A DNA stretch of 7,074 bases from Acinetobacter lwoffii. Its GTDB lineage: Bacteria; Pseudomonadota; Gammaproteobacteria; Pseudomonadales; Moraxellaceae. The DNA is taken from NCBI RefSeq assembly GCF_002321025.1, contig NZ_DCLL01000005.1, positions 1-7,074 on the forward strand, in the 5' to 3' direction. The notes under the pieces are model-generated. The model searched no databases and had not been told where the DNA came from. It saw nothing but the letters and a program-made list of their open reading frames with translations. A program made the translations under genes and the position numbers. Below are positions 1 through 7,040 of the stretch, one piece after another (position 1 is the first letter of the stretch; the number at the start of each line of letters is the position of its first letter).

Positions 1-204
1 ACAAACCCGGTACGGTTCAATCCTGAGATAGCGAGAAAGCGACACTCAGAAGGCAAGAAATTAAACTATTTGATTCAACTGAATCCTGATGGATCTTATG
101 TAGTAGAAGATCGCTTAGAGTGGATGCATCCGAGAGTTAAGAAAAAAGAAAAGCGACCCGGACTGATCTATGCCATTTTATATGGTTTAGGCCCAAGGCA
201 ATAA
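1..204 (+). CDS. 3' end of an unidentified basic protein (partial)
   Basis: The frame is open from the first base of the window to a TAA at 202-204, giving the last 67 residues of a protein whose start lies outside the window. The fragment is rich in lysine and arginine, with a basic stretch RVKKKEKR at residues 45-52, and ends in a short hydrophobic run (GLIYAILYGLG). This could be a nucleic-acid-binding protein, but I do not recognise the family and no catalytic motif is visible. It is separated from the operon downstream by 362 bp of non-coding DNA, so it is probably a separate transcription unit. Whether it belongs to a mobile element, a defence island or the core genome cannot be decided from this piece. 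That it is coding is supported by the length of the open frame and by protein-like composition, not by any homology I can name. Confidence 0.6.
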   Translation, partial: TNPVRFNPEIARKRHSEGKKLNYLIQLNPDGSYVVEDRLEWMHPRVKKKEKRPGLIYAILYGLGPRQ

Positions 205-220
205 TGCTGCATGGCTTAGT

Positions 221-240
221 GCAATTTTCCGAATAATTGC
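221..240 (+). terminator. weak hairpin after the upstream gene, possible terminator
   Basis: GCAATT at 221-226 is complemented by AATTGC at 235-240, with an 8-nt loop, 16 bases after the stop codon of the upstream gene. The stem is short, A+T-rich and not followed by a run of T, so it is a poor intrinsic terminator. It is listed because of its position. Confidence 0.22.
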
Positions 241-297
241 CACGATGCGGTACCAGAAAGTTTGAATCTGTGACTTTAAGAAATTGAGCTCGCAGCA

Positions 298-364
298 TAT
301 TACATTTTTTTTGACACGATTCCCTTAGGTAACCCTCCAAATTCATGCTAAAAAAAATGTAAGG
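298..364. repeat. 63-bp interrupted palindrome with perfect 13-bp arms
   Basis: TTACATTTTTTTT at 300-312 is exactly complemented by AAAAAAAATGTAA at 350-362. The symmetry axis falls on position 331, which is also the centre of GGTAACC at 328-334, whose outer three bases on each side are complementary. Several intermediate positions (315-316, 318-319, 321) also pair with their mirror positions. The arms and the centre therefore share one axis, which is more than a chance A/T tract would give. As an RNA the loop would be 37 nt and the stem nearly all A-U, so a terminator is unlikely. A DNA site for a dimeric or multimeric protein (regulator, transposase or recombinase) fits better. The function is unknown. 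Confidence 0.6.
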
Positions 365-410
365 TTTGTTGGCTTGGAAATTGGTTGTCTCAAGCATTAG
401 TCCCTAAAAC

Positions 411-445
411 TATTACATTTTTTGATACTATCTTCTAAGATTACC
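411..445 (+). repeat. second, diverged copy of the palindrome's left half
   Basis: This segment aligns with 298-334 in direct orientation: TATTACATTTTTT matches exactly, then two T are missing, then about 14 of the next 22 bases match and both copies end in ACC. The copies start 113 bp apart. A short inverted partner, AAATGTA at 463-469, lies downstream, so a second weaker dyad may exist here. The shared layout (TTACAT, T-run, GAYAC, then TNACC) suggests a repeated protein-binding unit rather than simple low complexity. Confidence 0.45.
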
Positions 446-452
446 TAATAAT
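422..452 (+). promoter_or_regulatory. candidate sigma-70-type promoter for the operon
   Basis: TTGATA at 422-427 differs from the consensus -35 box by one base. AATAAT at 447-452 differs from the consensus -10 box by one base, with a 19-bp spacer; TAATAA at 446-451 with an 18-bp spacer is the alternative. It would give a leader of roughly 105-110 nt before the start of the SMC gene. The -35 box lies inside the second repeat copy at 411-445, so a protein binding the repeats could control this promoter. This is a pattern match in A+T-rich DNA, where such boxes occur by chance. Confidence 0.3.
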
Positions 453-566
453 GTATATGGCTAAATGTATTGCTAGGTTTGAATTTTTTTTACTGGGCAT
501 TTGAATAAGATTAAAGGGTAGATTGCCCTAAGCAATATTGAATAATCCTTCTGGGAAAAACGTTAA

Positions 567-3500
567 ATGAATGACTTGCATGAATTGAATGGCCTAAAAA
601 ATATTTATCTCTATGATTCATACTTACCAAATAATTCTACAAAAATTGAATTAGGTGAAGGGAATTCTAATTTAACGGGTGCAAATGGTGCAGGAAAAAC
701 CTCTACCTTAAATTTAATCCCAATATTTTATGGGACCCGTCCAGACAGATTAATGGATCGCTCTGCCAATAAACTCAATTTTACAGATTATTATCTCCCT
801 CATGCGCGTAGCATGATAGTGTTTGAATACAACACACCGATGGGACTTTGCTGTGCTGTTTTTTACCGTAATCAGGATAAACAATGCTATCGCTTTATTC
901 AGGGCAGCGCATCTGAGACTGTTTTTTCAAAATCTTCTATCGAATTCCATAAGCAACACAAGACGGTAAAAAGTCTGTTGCAAGAAATTGAAATGAAAGG
1001 TTATTACGTCAGTAAACAGATCGACAATAGCCTGGATTATGTAGCGGTTCTAACTAGCGATAAAAAACGTCTGAATCGTGATTTCAAACTCAGGGATCTT
1101 GCTTCTATTTTCTCTCTTAGCGGCAAAGGCCATGAATTAAAGCATATTGGGGCATCCACCCAGATCACCCTAAATAAAACCAACCTGTTAGATAACTTTA
1201 AGCTCATGTTGGTTGATGCTTTTTTAGAAAATGAGCAGATGATGAATCAGCGCTCAAATACGCTGAATTCTTCCAGCCTCATTGCTGATGTTCAGACATT
1301 ACGGGAGTTTGATAAGGAAAAGCCAAAACTGCAACTGGGGATCGAGCAGCGACATGCTTTAATGCAGACTTACTCTTTGCTGGAGGCTTATCGAGGTCAG
1401 GCACTCAATAAACTAGAGTTTAATAATACGACAATCGCACAGCTTCGTTATCAGAGAAGCCAAGCTATTGAACATGCCAAAGCTGGATTAAAGGTGATTG
1501 AAAATGAGATTATTGCGAATAGCTCCAATGAATCACGGGCGAAAGGTGAGTTGGAAGGTTTACAACATAGTTTAGCTTTAATAGAGGAAAACGAGCAGAA
1601 ATATAAAAATGCAGACATTCTGAAAAAACAGGAAGAATTCAGTAATCTTGCTAAGTACAAGCAGGAAGCTGAAGATGCGCGCCGTTATGTGGATGAGTTA
1701 GAGAAGAACCAGAAAGAAATTGTTCATAAATTTGAAAAACTTAAAAATAATGCCTTGGAAGAAAAAGACCGAGATTTAGCTGCTATTCATGAACGTAAGA
1801 ATGAGGTTTCTAATTTAATACACAATTTGCAACAGGATAGGTCTCATGCAGTAGATCAACTGGCTTTGGATGAAAAAAATGAGCTTAATGCTTTCGAGCA
1901 AAGCAAACAGAATGAACGCAAATTTTATGAAGATGAGGTTGATCACTGCAACAATTTGATTGCTGAAGCATCTAATCATACTCAGGAAGAGCAACAGCAA
2001 ATCGAAGAGTACCAGCTGAATCTACACACTCACCAAAAAGCGATACGGAATAAGGAACAGCAACTCAACACAGCAAACGCTGATTTATCACGCCTAAAAA
2101 GCGAGCACACTCGAGCTAATGTAGATTTTGATTCAGCTAAACACCATTTAGATAAATCTACACAAACGGAACATCAGTTAAGAGATATCTTGTATCAGAA
2201 AAATACATTATTGAGCTTTCTGAAACAATGTCCTGAAGACGATTGGAAACACAACATTGCCAAACTGATTAATCCTAAATTATTTTTGCATACCGGGTTG
2301 AAGCCTTCTTGGGACTCAGAACAACAAAGCGGACATGTTAGTTTCTATGGCCTTCATCTTGATACTTCCAAGCTGGATCTTCCGGTTGAAGCCGAATCAC
2401 TCAATGAATTGGAGCAGCGCCTTGCAAAGGCAACCACTATTTTGGAAGAGGCTAAAGAGAAATACAGCCATACTGAAAAAGCAGTGGCTGCAGCTGCCAA
2501 AGCAGTTCAGAATTTTGAGCTAAACCTCATTAAATTACAGAATGAGCTGCGTCAATGCCGAGAAACATTTGATAGTACCCAGCGTATATTTGAGCAATAT
2601 AAGCAAAAGATCCAAACAAATGTAATGGATCGGAGAAAATTAGCTGAAGGACAACGTGATCAGGCTCGTCAGCGATTAAAATTATTCAATCAACAAGTAA
2701 ATGTAGAACGCCAAATGATTCATGATCGTTTTGGCAATGAAAAAAACCAAATTCAGCAGAGTTATGATTTCAAAATTAAAGAACAATTAGAACGTAAAGC
2801 AATGTTGGATGAAAGATCTAAATCTGTGATTCATAAATGTGATAATAAACTCATAGATCTTGAATCTTTACGTAATAGTGAATTGCAGCAAAAAGGTTTG
2901 GATACTACGCTTTATCAAAAGGCACAGGATCAGCTAAAACAACTGAACCATAAATGTCATATCGTGAAAGATTATGAAATCATCTTGATGCAGTACAAGA
3001 TTTGGTTCGAGCAGGAATACTCTCGTAAAACGGGGATCTGCACCTTAATCGGAAATCTCGAACAAGAAATTTATGCTTTCCGACAAAATTTTGACAAACT
3101 GAATGTCAAAACCGAAAAACTTAAAGAACAATCACGTCATGAAGTTAACCTTATTGAAAGCAATCTTCAGCAGGTTGAAGAGGAAAATACCAAGATAGCC
3201 TCTTTAAGAAACCGTATTAATTCAGTACTGGAAGGTATTCCGCATATTGAACAGCTTGAGGTTGCTGAGCCGGTTAGTTTTGAATGGTTTTACCGGAATA
3301 CTGAGGATCATCTTAATCGTCAGAAAGAACAGCTCAAGGAGCTGAAACAATCCCTCAATACAGTACTAAGTATTTTACGCCAGAATAGTGATTTCGAGCT
3401 CTACAAGCAGTGGGAAAACCGTATGGCGCTGTTAGGTAATGTGAACACCACCACATATGATCTTTACGGTATGAAAGAAATCGAAAATATGCTGTTGGTG

Positions 3501-4250
3501 GATATTCCCACTAAAGAAAACCTCACGATCAATAGTTTTAAACTGGCTGCTTATGATTTACGTAATTATGGGCAATCTTTGGCTAAATTCCGCCGTAAGC
3601 TGAATGCGATATCTAAGGATCTTACGGAGCAAACCAATACAACCAATCCATTTACAGCGTTAGGTAATATTCAGATTGAATTACTTTCTGTACTTGATGG
3701 CCTCAATGTCTATGAGCAGTTAGATCGCTTTGAAAAAGATCTGGATGAAGAATCAATCCAGAAATCATCTCAGCTCATACTACCGAGTGAGAAGCTAATA
3801 CGGTCATTTGAATCAGCTGTTAAAGCATTAGAAAAGTCGAATGTTCAGACTGACGATATCCGCTCTTTAGTCAAACTGCGTATCAGCTATGAGGAAAATA
3901 ACCGTAAGGTTTATGTGAACAATGATTCTGATTTGCTTTCCGGCAGTAGTACTGGTTTATCACGATTAATTGTCATTATTATCTTTACGGCTTTAACACG
4001 AAAACTATGTCCAGATATCAATACAGTCATTCATGTACCACTCGATGAAATCGGCCAGTTTGATTCACAAAATACAATGCGATTATTCGAGTTGATGCAA
4101 AAGCAGAATATTTATCTGGTCTGCGCTCAGCCGAACTTATCCAGTGAATTAAGTGAAAGCTTTGTGCATAAGAATGATATCGACCGAAACTTCGGTATAC
4201 GCAAGTTTAAAACCCAGAAAAACGAAAAACCTAATCCGCTTTTAGCCTAG
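567..4250 (+). CDS. jetC: JetC-like SMC/MukB-type ATPase of a Wadjet-like condensin
   Basis: The 1227-residue protein has SMC architecture. The N-terminal head carries a Walker A motif GANGAGKT at residues 38-45 (K44). A long Gln/Glu/Lys-rich coiled coil runs from about 250 to 545, and a small hinge-like globular segment lies at about 549-606. A second coiled coil runs from about 610 to 960. The C-terminal head has the ABC signature LSGSSTGLS at 1124-1132, Walker B ending in D1160-E1161, and a D-loop-like GQFD at 1163-1166. SMC, MukB and JetC proteins pair these heads to bind and hydrolyse ATP and extrude DNA loops, and this is the expected role here with the three genes downstream. The ATG at 567 places Walker A at the usual distance from the N terminus; the weak GGGA at 553-556 is the only ribosome-binding match. 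The size and P-loop would also suit the DUF3584 group of SMC-like proteins. Rad50/SbcC is unlikely because there is no zinc-hook CxxC and the partners are wrong. The SMC class is secure; the Wadjet role is inferred from neighbours. Confidence 0.88.
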   Translation: MNDLHELNGLKNIYLYDSYLPNNSTKIELGEGNSNLTGANGAGKTSTLNLIPIFYGTRPDRLMDRSANKLNFTDYYLPHARSMIVFEYNTPMGLCCAVFYRNQDKQCYRFIQGSASETVFSKSSIEFHKQHKTVKSLLQEIEMKGYYVSKQIDNSLDYVAVLTSDKKRLNRDFKLRDLASIFSLSGKGHELKHIGASTQITLNKTNLLDNFKLMLVDAFLENEQMMNQRSNTLNSSSLIADVQTLREFDKEKPKLQLGIEQRHALMQTYSLLEAYRGQALNKLEFNNTTIAQLRYQRSQAIEHAKAGLKVIENEIIANSSNESRAKGELEGLQHSLALIEENEQKYKNADILKKQEEFSNLAKYKQEAEDARRYVDELEKNQKEIVHKFEKLKNNALEEKDRDLAAIHERKNEVSNLIHNLQQDRSHAVDQLALDEKNELNAFEQSKQNERKFYEDEVDHCNNLIAEASNHTQEEQQQIEEYQLNLHTHQKAIRNKEQQLNTANADLSRLKSEHTRANVDFDSAKHHLDKSTQTEHQLRDILYQKNTLLSFLKQCPEDDWKHNIAKLINPKLFLHTGLKPSWDSEQQSGHVSFYGLHLDTSKLDLPVEAESLNELEQRLAKATTILEEAKEKYSHTEKAVAAAAKAVQNFELNLIKLQNELRQCRETFDSTQRIFEQYKQKIQTNVMDRRKLAEGQRDQARQRLKLFNQQVNVERQMIHDRFGNEKNQIQQSYDFKIKEQLERKAMLDERSKSVIHKCDNKLIDLESLRNSELQQKGLDTTLYQKAQDQLKQLNHKCHIVKDYEIILMQYKIWFEQEYSRKTGICTLIGNLEQEIYAFRQNFDKLNVKTEKLKEQSRHEVNLIESNLQQVEEENTKIASLRNRINSVLEGIPHIEQLEVAEPVSFEWFYRNTEDHLNRQKEQLKELKQSLNTVLSILRQNSDFELYKQWENRMALLGNVNTTTYDLYGMKEIENMLLVDIPTKENLTINSFKLAAYDLRNYGQSLAKFRRKLNAISKDLTEQTNTTNPFTALGNIQIELLSVLDGLNVYEQLDRFEKDLDEESIQKSSQLILPSEKLIRSFESAVKALEKSNVQTDDIRSLVKLRISYEENNRKVYVNNDSDLLSGSSTGLSRLIVIIIFTALTRKLCPDINTVIHVPLDEIGQFDSQNTMRLFELMQKQNIYLVCAQPNLSSELSESFVHKNDIDRNFGIRKFKTQKNEKPNPLLA

Positions 4251-4251
4251 T

Positions 4252-4256
4252 GGGGA
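4252..4256 (+). promoter_or_regulatory. ribosome binding site of the kite-like gene
   Basis: GGGGA sits 6 nt before the ATG at 4263, immediately after the stop codon of the SMC gene. It supports this start and independent initiation for the second gene. Confidence 0.6.
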
Positions 4257-4262
4257 CCTATT

Positions 4263-4901
4263 ATGCAAATTGCTAAATCAATTTTTTCTGACATTGTAAA
4301 TGTTTTAATTTCTGGGGGAATTATTGATGAACATGTCCACAAAGATCTCTACCACAAGCTCCAAGATGATCTGGTCTTGGAGGAAATAAATAATTATCTC
4401 GATTGGATGGGAAAAAAGTGCGTCCGTACCAAAGATAATTATGGGTTCTACTGTGTCTTTAGTGAAAGTCGCAAGAACAAAGCAACCCGTGAACTTCTAA
4501 GAAAACAGTTCAGCGAAATTGTGTCGAAAATGGAGCCCTTGAATGACTGGCTTCGCTTATGTCGTTCAATAAAAGACAATAGCCGTATCATGCAATGTGG
4601 GGATACGGTGACTTATGGTGAACTCATCACTGAGGTTGAACGATCTCCACTTATTATGTCGCAACTCAAAGAGTTAGTCATCAAATTAGGTAAGGCATCC
4701 ACCTCACCCAAAGAGCAGATTAGCTCTGTGCTTCAATACCTTGTCAGCAATCAATATCTGCATCCAACCGGTAACACTGGCACGACTTATATTGCGACAG
4801 CTAAGTGGTCTGTTTTCTATGATGAGCTAGAATACATTTGTACTTTTAATGGCATCAATTACGATGAAATACCTGAACCGGAGCAGGGCGAGCTGATATG
4901 A
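4263..4901 (+). CDS. jetB: JetB/MukE-like kite subunit
   Basis: This 212-residue soluble protein lacks a signal peptide or membrane segment. It starts 12 bp after the SMC gene and overlaps the next gene by 4 bp. Its length and its place between SMC and kleisin-like genes match the MukE/MksE/JetB kite proteins, which are tandem winged-helix dimers that bind the kleisin and help clamp DNA. Residues 1-75 look like a first alpha/beta unit ending in strands around GFYCVF (61-66). The segment from about 148 to 195, with predicted helices followed by a GNTGTTYIATAKW hairpin, looks like a second winged helix. The tail is acidic (EIPEPEQGELI). No catalytic residues are expected or seen. The DUF4194/DUF6063-type families of other Wadjet types are the natural comparison, but I cannot confirm a match by eye. 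Assignment rests mainly on context, size and fold impression. Confidence 0.7.
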   Translation: MQIAKSIFSDIVNVLISGGIIDEHVHKDLYHKLQDDLVLEEINNYLDWMGKKCVRTKDNYGFYCVFSESRKNKATRELLRKQFSEIVSKMEPLNDWLRLCRSIKDNSRIMQCGDTVTYGELITEVERSPLIMSQLKELVIKLGKASTSPKEQISSVLQYLVSNQYLHPTGNTGTTYIATAKWSVFYDELEYICTFNGINYDEIPEPEQGELI

Positions 4902-6142
4902 GTGAGTTGGAATATCCAGCAGCCAAAGCGGCAAAAGCGCTCAACAACTACATTGAGCATATCGGTAATGCGATTGTATTTAACAACGCAATTGTGCCTG
5001 TAACTGATGACAATGAGTATTTAATCAAAGTATTGAATAAAGCAGAACTTGGCTATTTCAACACTGAAAAAAATGGCTTTAACTTATACAACCACGTGAT
5101 TTCATTCGTAACGTATTATGAGAAAAAACGTAGGGTTACTGACAGCTCTAAACAGATTCATAAACTTATTTCAGATATTCGTGCCAATATCAGTGAATTT
5201 GAAACGACCAAACTCAAAAGTGTAGAAGATGCTGAAATTTATAAGGATGAAATTAGTGAAGGTATTGTTGAATTAGCCAATACTATTTTTGAGAGCTGCT
5301 ATGATTTCTCCACCCAAGCACTTCAAGACCTGGCATTGTTTAACAATCTTGAGGTCCGTATTCAACGCATTGAAAAAACCATCAGGATTTTAAGTTCATT
5401 GACTGAAGTGATGGGCGCACTTTCAACCAACGCAATGCTTGAGCTTGGTGCTTCAGATAAAGATCTTGAAAGTTTGGTGGTAAATAAGCTGATCCCCGTA
5501 TTCATTATCTGTAGTAAAGAGGTGAAATACAGTGCTTCTAAATTAAACAAGCAGTTGTTTGATTGGAAACAAGAATTATCTTCGCAGAAAAAAAGCAACA
5601 TGGTGGATGCTTTCCACCGCTTTTTAAAAGGAAAATCTACATTAAACCTGGAGTTTGATGAAGCGACGGCGTCAGAAGTTTTTTATCATGTGCCATGCAG
5701 TGAACTCATCAGCTATGCAGATCTGGATGCTGATGAAGAACAGGAAATGCTACGTGAACTTGGCTCAAAAGTATTTGCCAAGCGTGAAAAACGGATAGAG
5801 CAGAATAAAAATCAAGAAAATCTGCCAGATGTTAGAGAAGGGAGTGAGGTTGTTGAACAGCCTTTAACTGCTTTAGAAATTGCTACAAGTAATTTCTTTG
5901 ATGCATTGCTTGTGGATGGGGTAAAACATCAACAATTGAGTGGCGTTGAAACATATGAGCTGCTAATGCCAGGATGCGATATCGATTTTTGGCTGATCGC
6001 TTTAACCAGCCACTATAGAAACCGATTCAAAGATAAATTGAACATGGAATTTGTCGAAACTATAGATCCTATATTTGATGGAAATAGTTGTGTATCTGAT
6101 GTCATCATTTCTCGAACTGATAAATTGCAACAGATTGCCTGA
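4898..6142 (+). CDS. jetA: JetA/MukF-like kleisin subunit
   Basis: This 414-residue protein begins at an ATG that shares ATGA with the stop codon of the kite-like gene, a typical translational-coupling arrangement that keeps subunit ratios linked. A helix-rich N-terminal half (about 1-290) begins with a winged-helix-like part (1-75), followed by long amphipathic helices (about 80-240). A charged, probably disordered linker from 295 to 322 (rich in K, E, Q, N) leads to a small C-terminal domain at 323-414 with the pattern of a second winged helix. This N-domain, linker, C-domain plan is that of MukF, MksF and JetA kleisins, which bridge the two SMC heads and bind the kite dimer in the linker region. 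Primary sequence is poorly conserved across kleisins, so the call depends on architecture and neighbours. There is no transmembrane segment, signal peptide or enzyme motif. An alternative is a family-specific accessory subunit with no kleisin homology. Confidence 0.68.
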   Translation: MSELEYPAAKAAKALNNYIEHIGNAIVFNNAIVPVTDDNEYLIKVLNKAELGYFNTEKNGFNLYNHVISFVTYYEKKRRVTDSSKQIHKLISDIRANISEFETTKLKSVEDAEIYKDEISEGIVELANTIFESCYDFSTQALQDLALFNNLEVRIQRIEKTIRILSSLTEVMGALSTNAMLELGASDKDLESLVVNKLIPVFIICSKEVKYSASKLNKQLFDWKQELSSQKKSNMVDAFHRFLKGKSTLNLEFDEATASEVFYHVPCSELISYADLDADEEQEMLRELGSKVFAKREKRIEQNKNQENLPDVREGSEVVEQPLTALEIATSNFFDALLVDGVKHQQLSGVETYELLMPGCDIDFWLIALTSHYRNRFKDKLNMEFVETIDPIFDGNSCVSDVIISRTDKLQQIA

Positions 6143-6143
6143 T

Positions 6144-6148
6144 AGGAG
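6144..6148 (+). promoter_or_regulatory. ribosome binding site that selects a GTG start
   Basis: AGGAG lies just after the kleisin-like stop codon. It is 7 nt from the GTG at 6156 and only 3 nt from an ATG at 6152. The ATG opens a frame of just seven codons ending in TGA at 6173-6175, so the spacing and the reading frame both point to GTG as the true start of the Toprim gene. Confidence 0.7.
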
Positions 6149-6155
6149 AACATGA

Positions 6156-7028
6156 GTGACATTTGGTATACGTGAACTATCGGTAATTCAGACGGCATTG
6201 CAATTAAAAAAGCGGTCTATGGCATTCAATAAAACCTGGCAAAAAGTTCATCAGGATTATCAGATTGGAACGGTCCATGGTAAGGAGCTTCACCTTACAT
6301 CCAAAGAACTGGAGTATTTGGAGCGCTGTATCTATGCAAAACAGGTTAAAGTCGCTCCTGAACAGTCTCTGAATTTAGAATCTGATCGTATGGATTTGTT
6401 AAACTTTTTGAAAGATGAAAAGTCTGGTGGATATTCTGTATTCGGCGATCAACTTGTATTTGCATCGGTGCATGCAAAATTGCCATTAAAACAGGAAGAG
6501 GTAACGATTGGATATAAGGGCTTAGTGCCCACGGTTCATGCCCATGTGTTGTGTTGCAATAAGATTGAAAAACTGATTATTGTTGAAAATGGAACGATGT
6601 TGACGAGACTGTTTGATTGGTATGAACAGCTACCTGAAAAATGGCAAGACAGTCTATTTTTATATCGTGGTCAGGGTCAAAATGCACGTCAGGTGTTTGA
6701 ATTACTAGCCAAACTTCCCGAACATGCTGAAATTGCATTTTATGGTGATTTTGATCCATTTGGGTTGAACATCGCTGCTCATTTCCTTAAACGTAGAACA
6801 ATGTCGATATTAATTCCTGAATGCTGGAATGAAATCAACCGAAACCATGTGGACAATAACACTACGAAATTTTTTGAACAGATCCATAAAAGTCATGATC
6901 TTTATACTGATACTGTTCAGCCTTTAGCTATTAGAAATTTGTATAGGCATATACACATCAATCAAATTGCTCTCATGCAAGAAAATGTGAATCGGTTAGG
7001 GCCTTTAATTGAGTTAAAGGTTGATTGA
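6156..7028 (+). CDS. jetD: JetD-like Toprim nuclease subunit of a Wadjet-like system
   Basis: This 290-residue protein has a C-terminal Toprim-type domain. A strand ending in IIVENGTM carries the conserved glutamate E144. A second strand leads into GDFDPFGLNIA with D198 and D200, which resembles the DxDP motif of topoisomerase VI A/Spo11 and of JetD. These acidic residues would bind metal and cut DNA. The N-terminal part (about 1-130) is mixed helical and strand-rich, with wing-like turns, and probably binds DNA or docks on the condensin. JetD in characterised Wadjet systems cleaves circular plasmid DNA loaded by JetABC; as last gene of the operon, 13 bp after the kleisin gene, this protein fits that job. 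It looks shorter than type I JetD, which I recall as nearer 380-400 residues, so the N-terminal arm domain may be reduced. GTG is preferred because the AGGAG at 6144-6148 is 7 nt away. Toprim identity is firm; exact JetD subtype is not. Confidence 0.82.
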   Translation: MTFGIRELSVIQTALQLKKRSMAFNKTWQKVHQDYQIGTVHGKELHLTSKELEYLERCIYAKQVKVAPEQSLNLESDRMDLLNFLKDEKSGGYSVFGDQLVFASVHAKLPLKQEEVTIGYKGLVPTVHAHVLCCNKIEKLIIVENGTMLTRLFDWYEQLPEKWQDSLFLYRGQGQNARQVFELLAKLPEHAEIAFYGDFDPFGLNIAAHFLKRRTMSILIPECWNEINRNHVDNNTTKFFEQIHKSHDLYTDTVQPLAIRNLYRHIHINQIALMQENVNRLGPLIELKVD

Positions 7029-7040
7029 AATTCAGTTAAT

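Noticed and set aside
137..397. 86-residue open frame on the minus strand across the upstream gene end and the intergenic region
   Set aside because: It overlaps the end of the upstream frame and runs straight through the palindrome; composition is not protein-like and no ribosome binding site supports it.
205..566. CRISPR array, tRNA or riboswitch in the intergenic region
   Set aside because: There are no regularly spaced repeats, no cloverleaf-like segment and no conserved riboswitch core; only the A+T-rich dyads stand out.
1451..2523. Short open frames inside the SMC gene at 1451-1660 (-), 1815-2000 (-) and 2335-2523 (+)
   Set aside because: They are shadows of the Lys/Glu/Gln-rich coiled-coil coding sequence; the antisense ones are Leu/Phe/Ile-rich as expected from that bias.
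567..4250. Rad50/SbcC-type DNA repair ATPase
   Set aside because: There is no CxxC zinc hook at the middle of the coiled coil and no Mre11/SbcD-type phosphoesterase gene next to it.
567..6142. Housekeeping MukBEF chromosome condensin
   Set aside because: The SMC protein (1227 residues) is shorter than MukB (about 1480), the kleisin-like protein has no clear MukF similarity, gene order differs, and a Toprim gene is attached to the operon, which points to a Wadjet/MksBEFG-type defence condensin.
5362..6759. Minus-strand open frames at 5362-5601, 6013-6198 and 6577-6759
   Set aside because: Each lies within a convincing + strand gene and lacks its own start signals or recognisable domain.
6156..7028. 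OLD-family or primase-type Toprim protein
   Set aside because: There is no ABC ATPase domain on the same chain as in OLD, no zinc-binding primase domain, and the GDFDPFG motif is closer to topoisomerase VI A/JetD.
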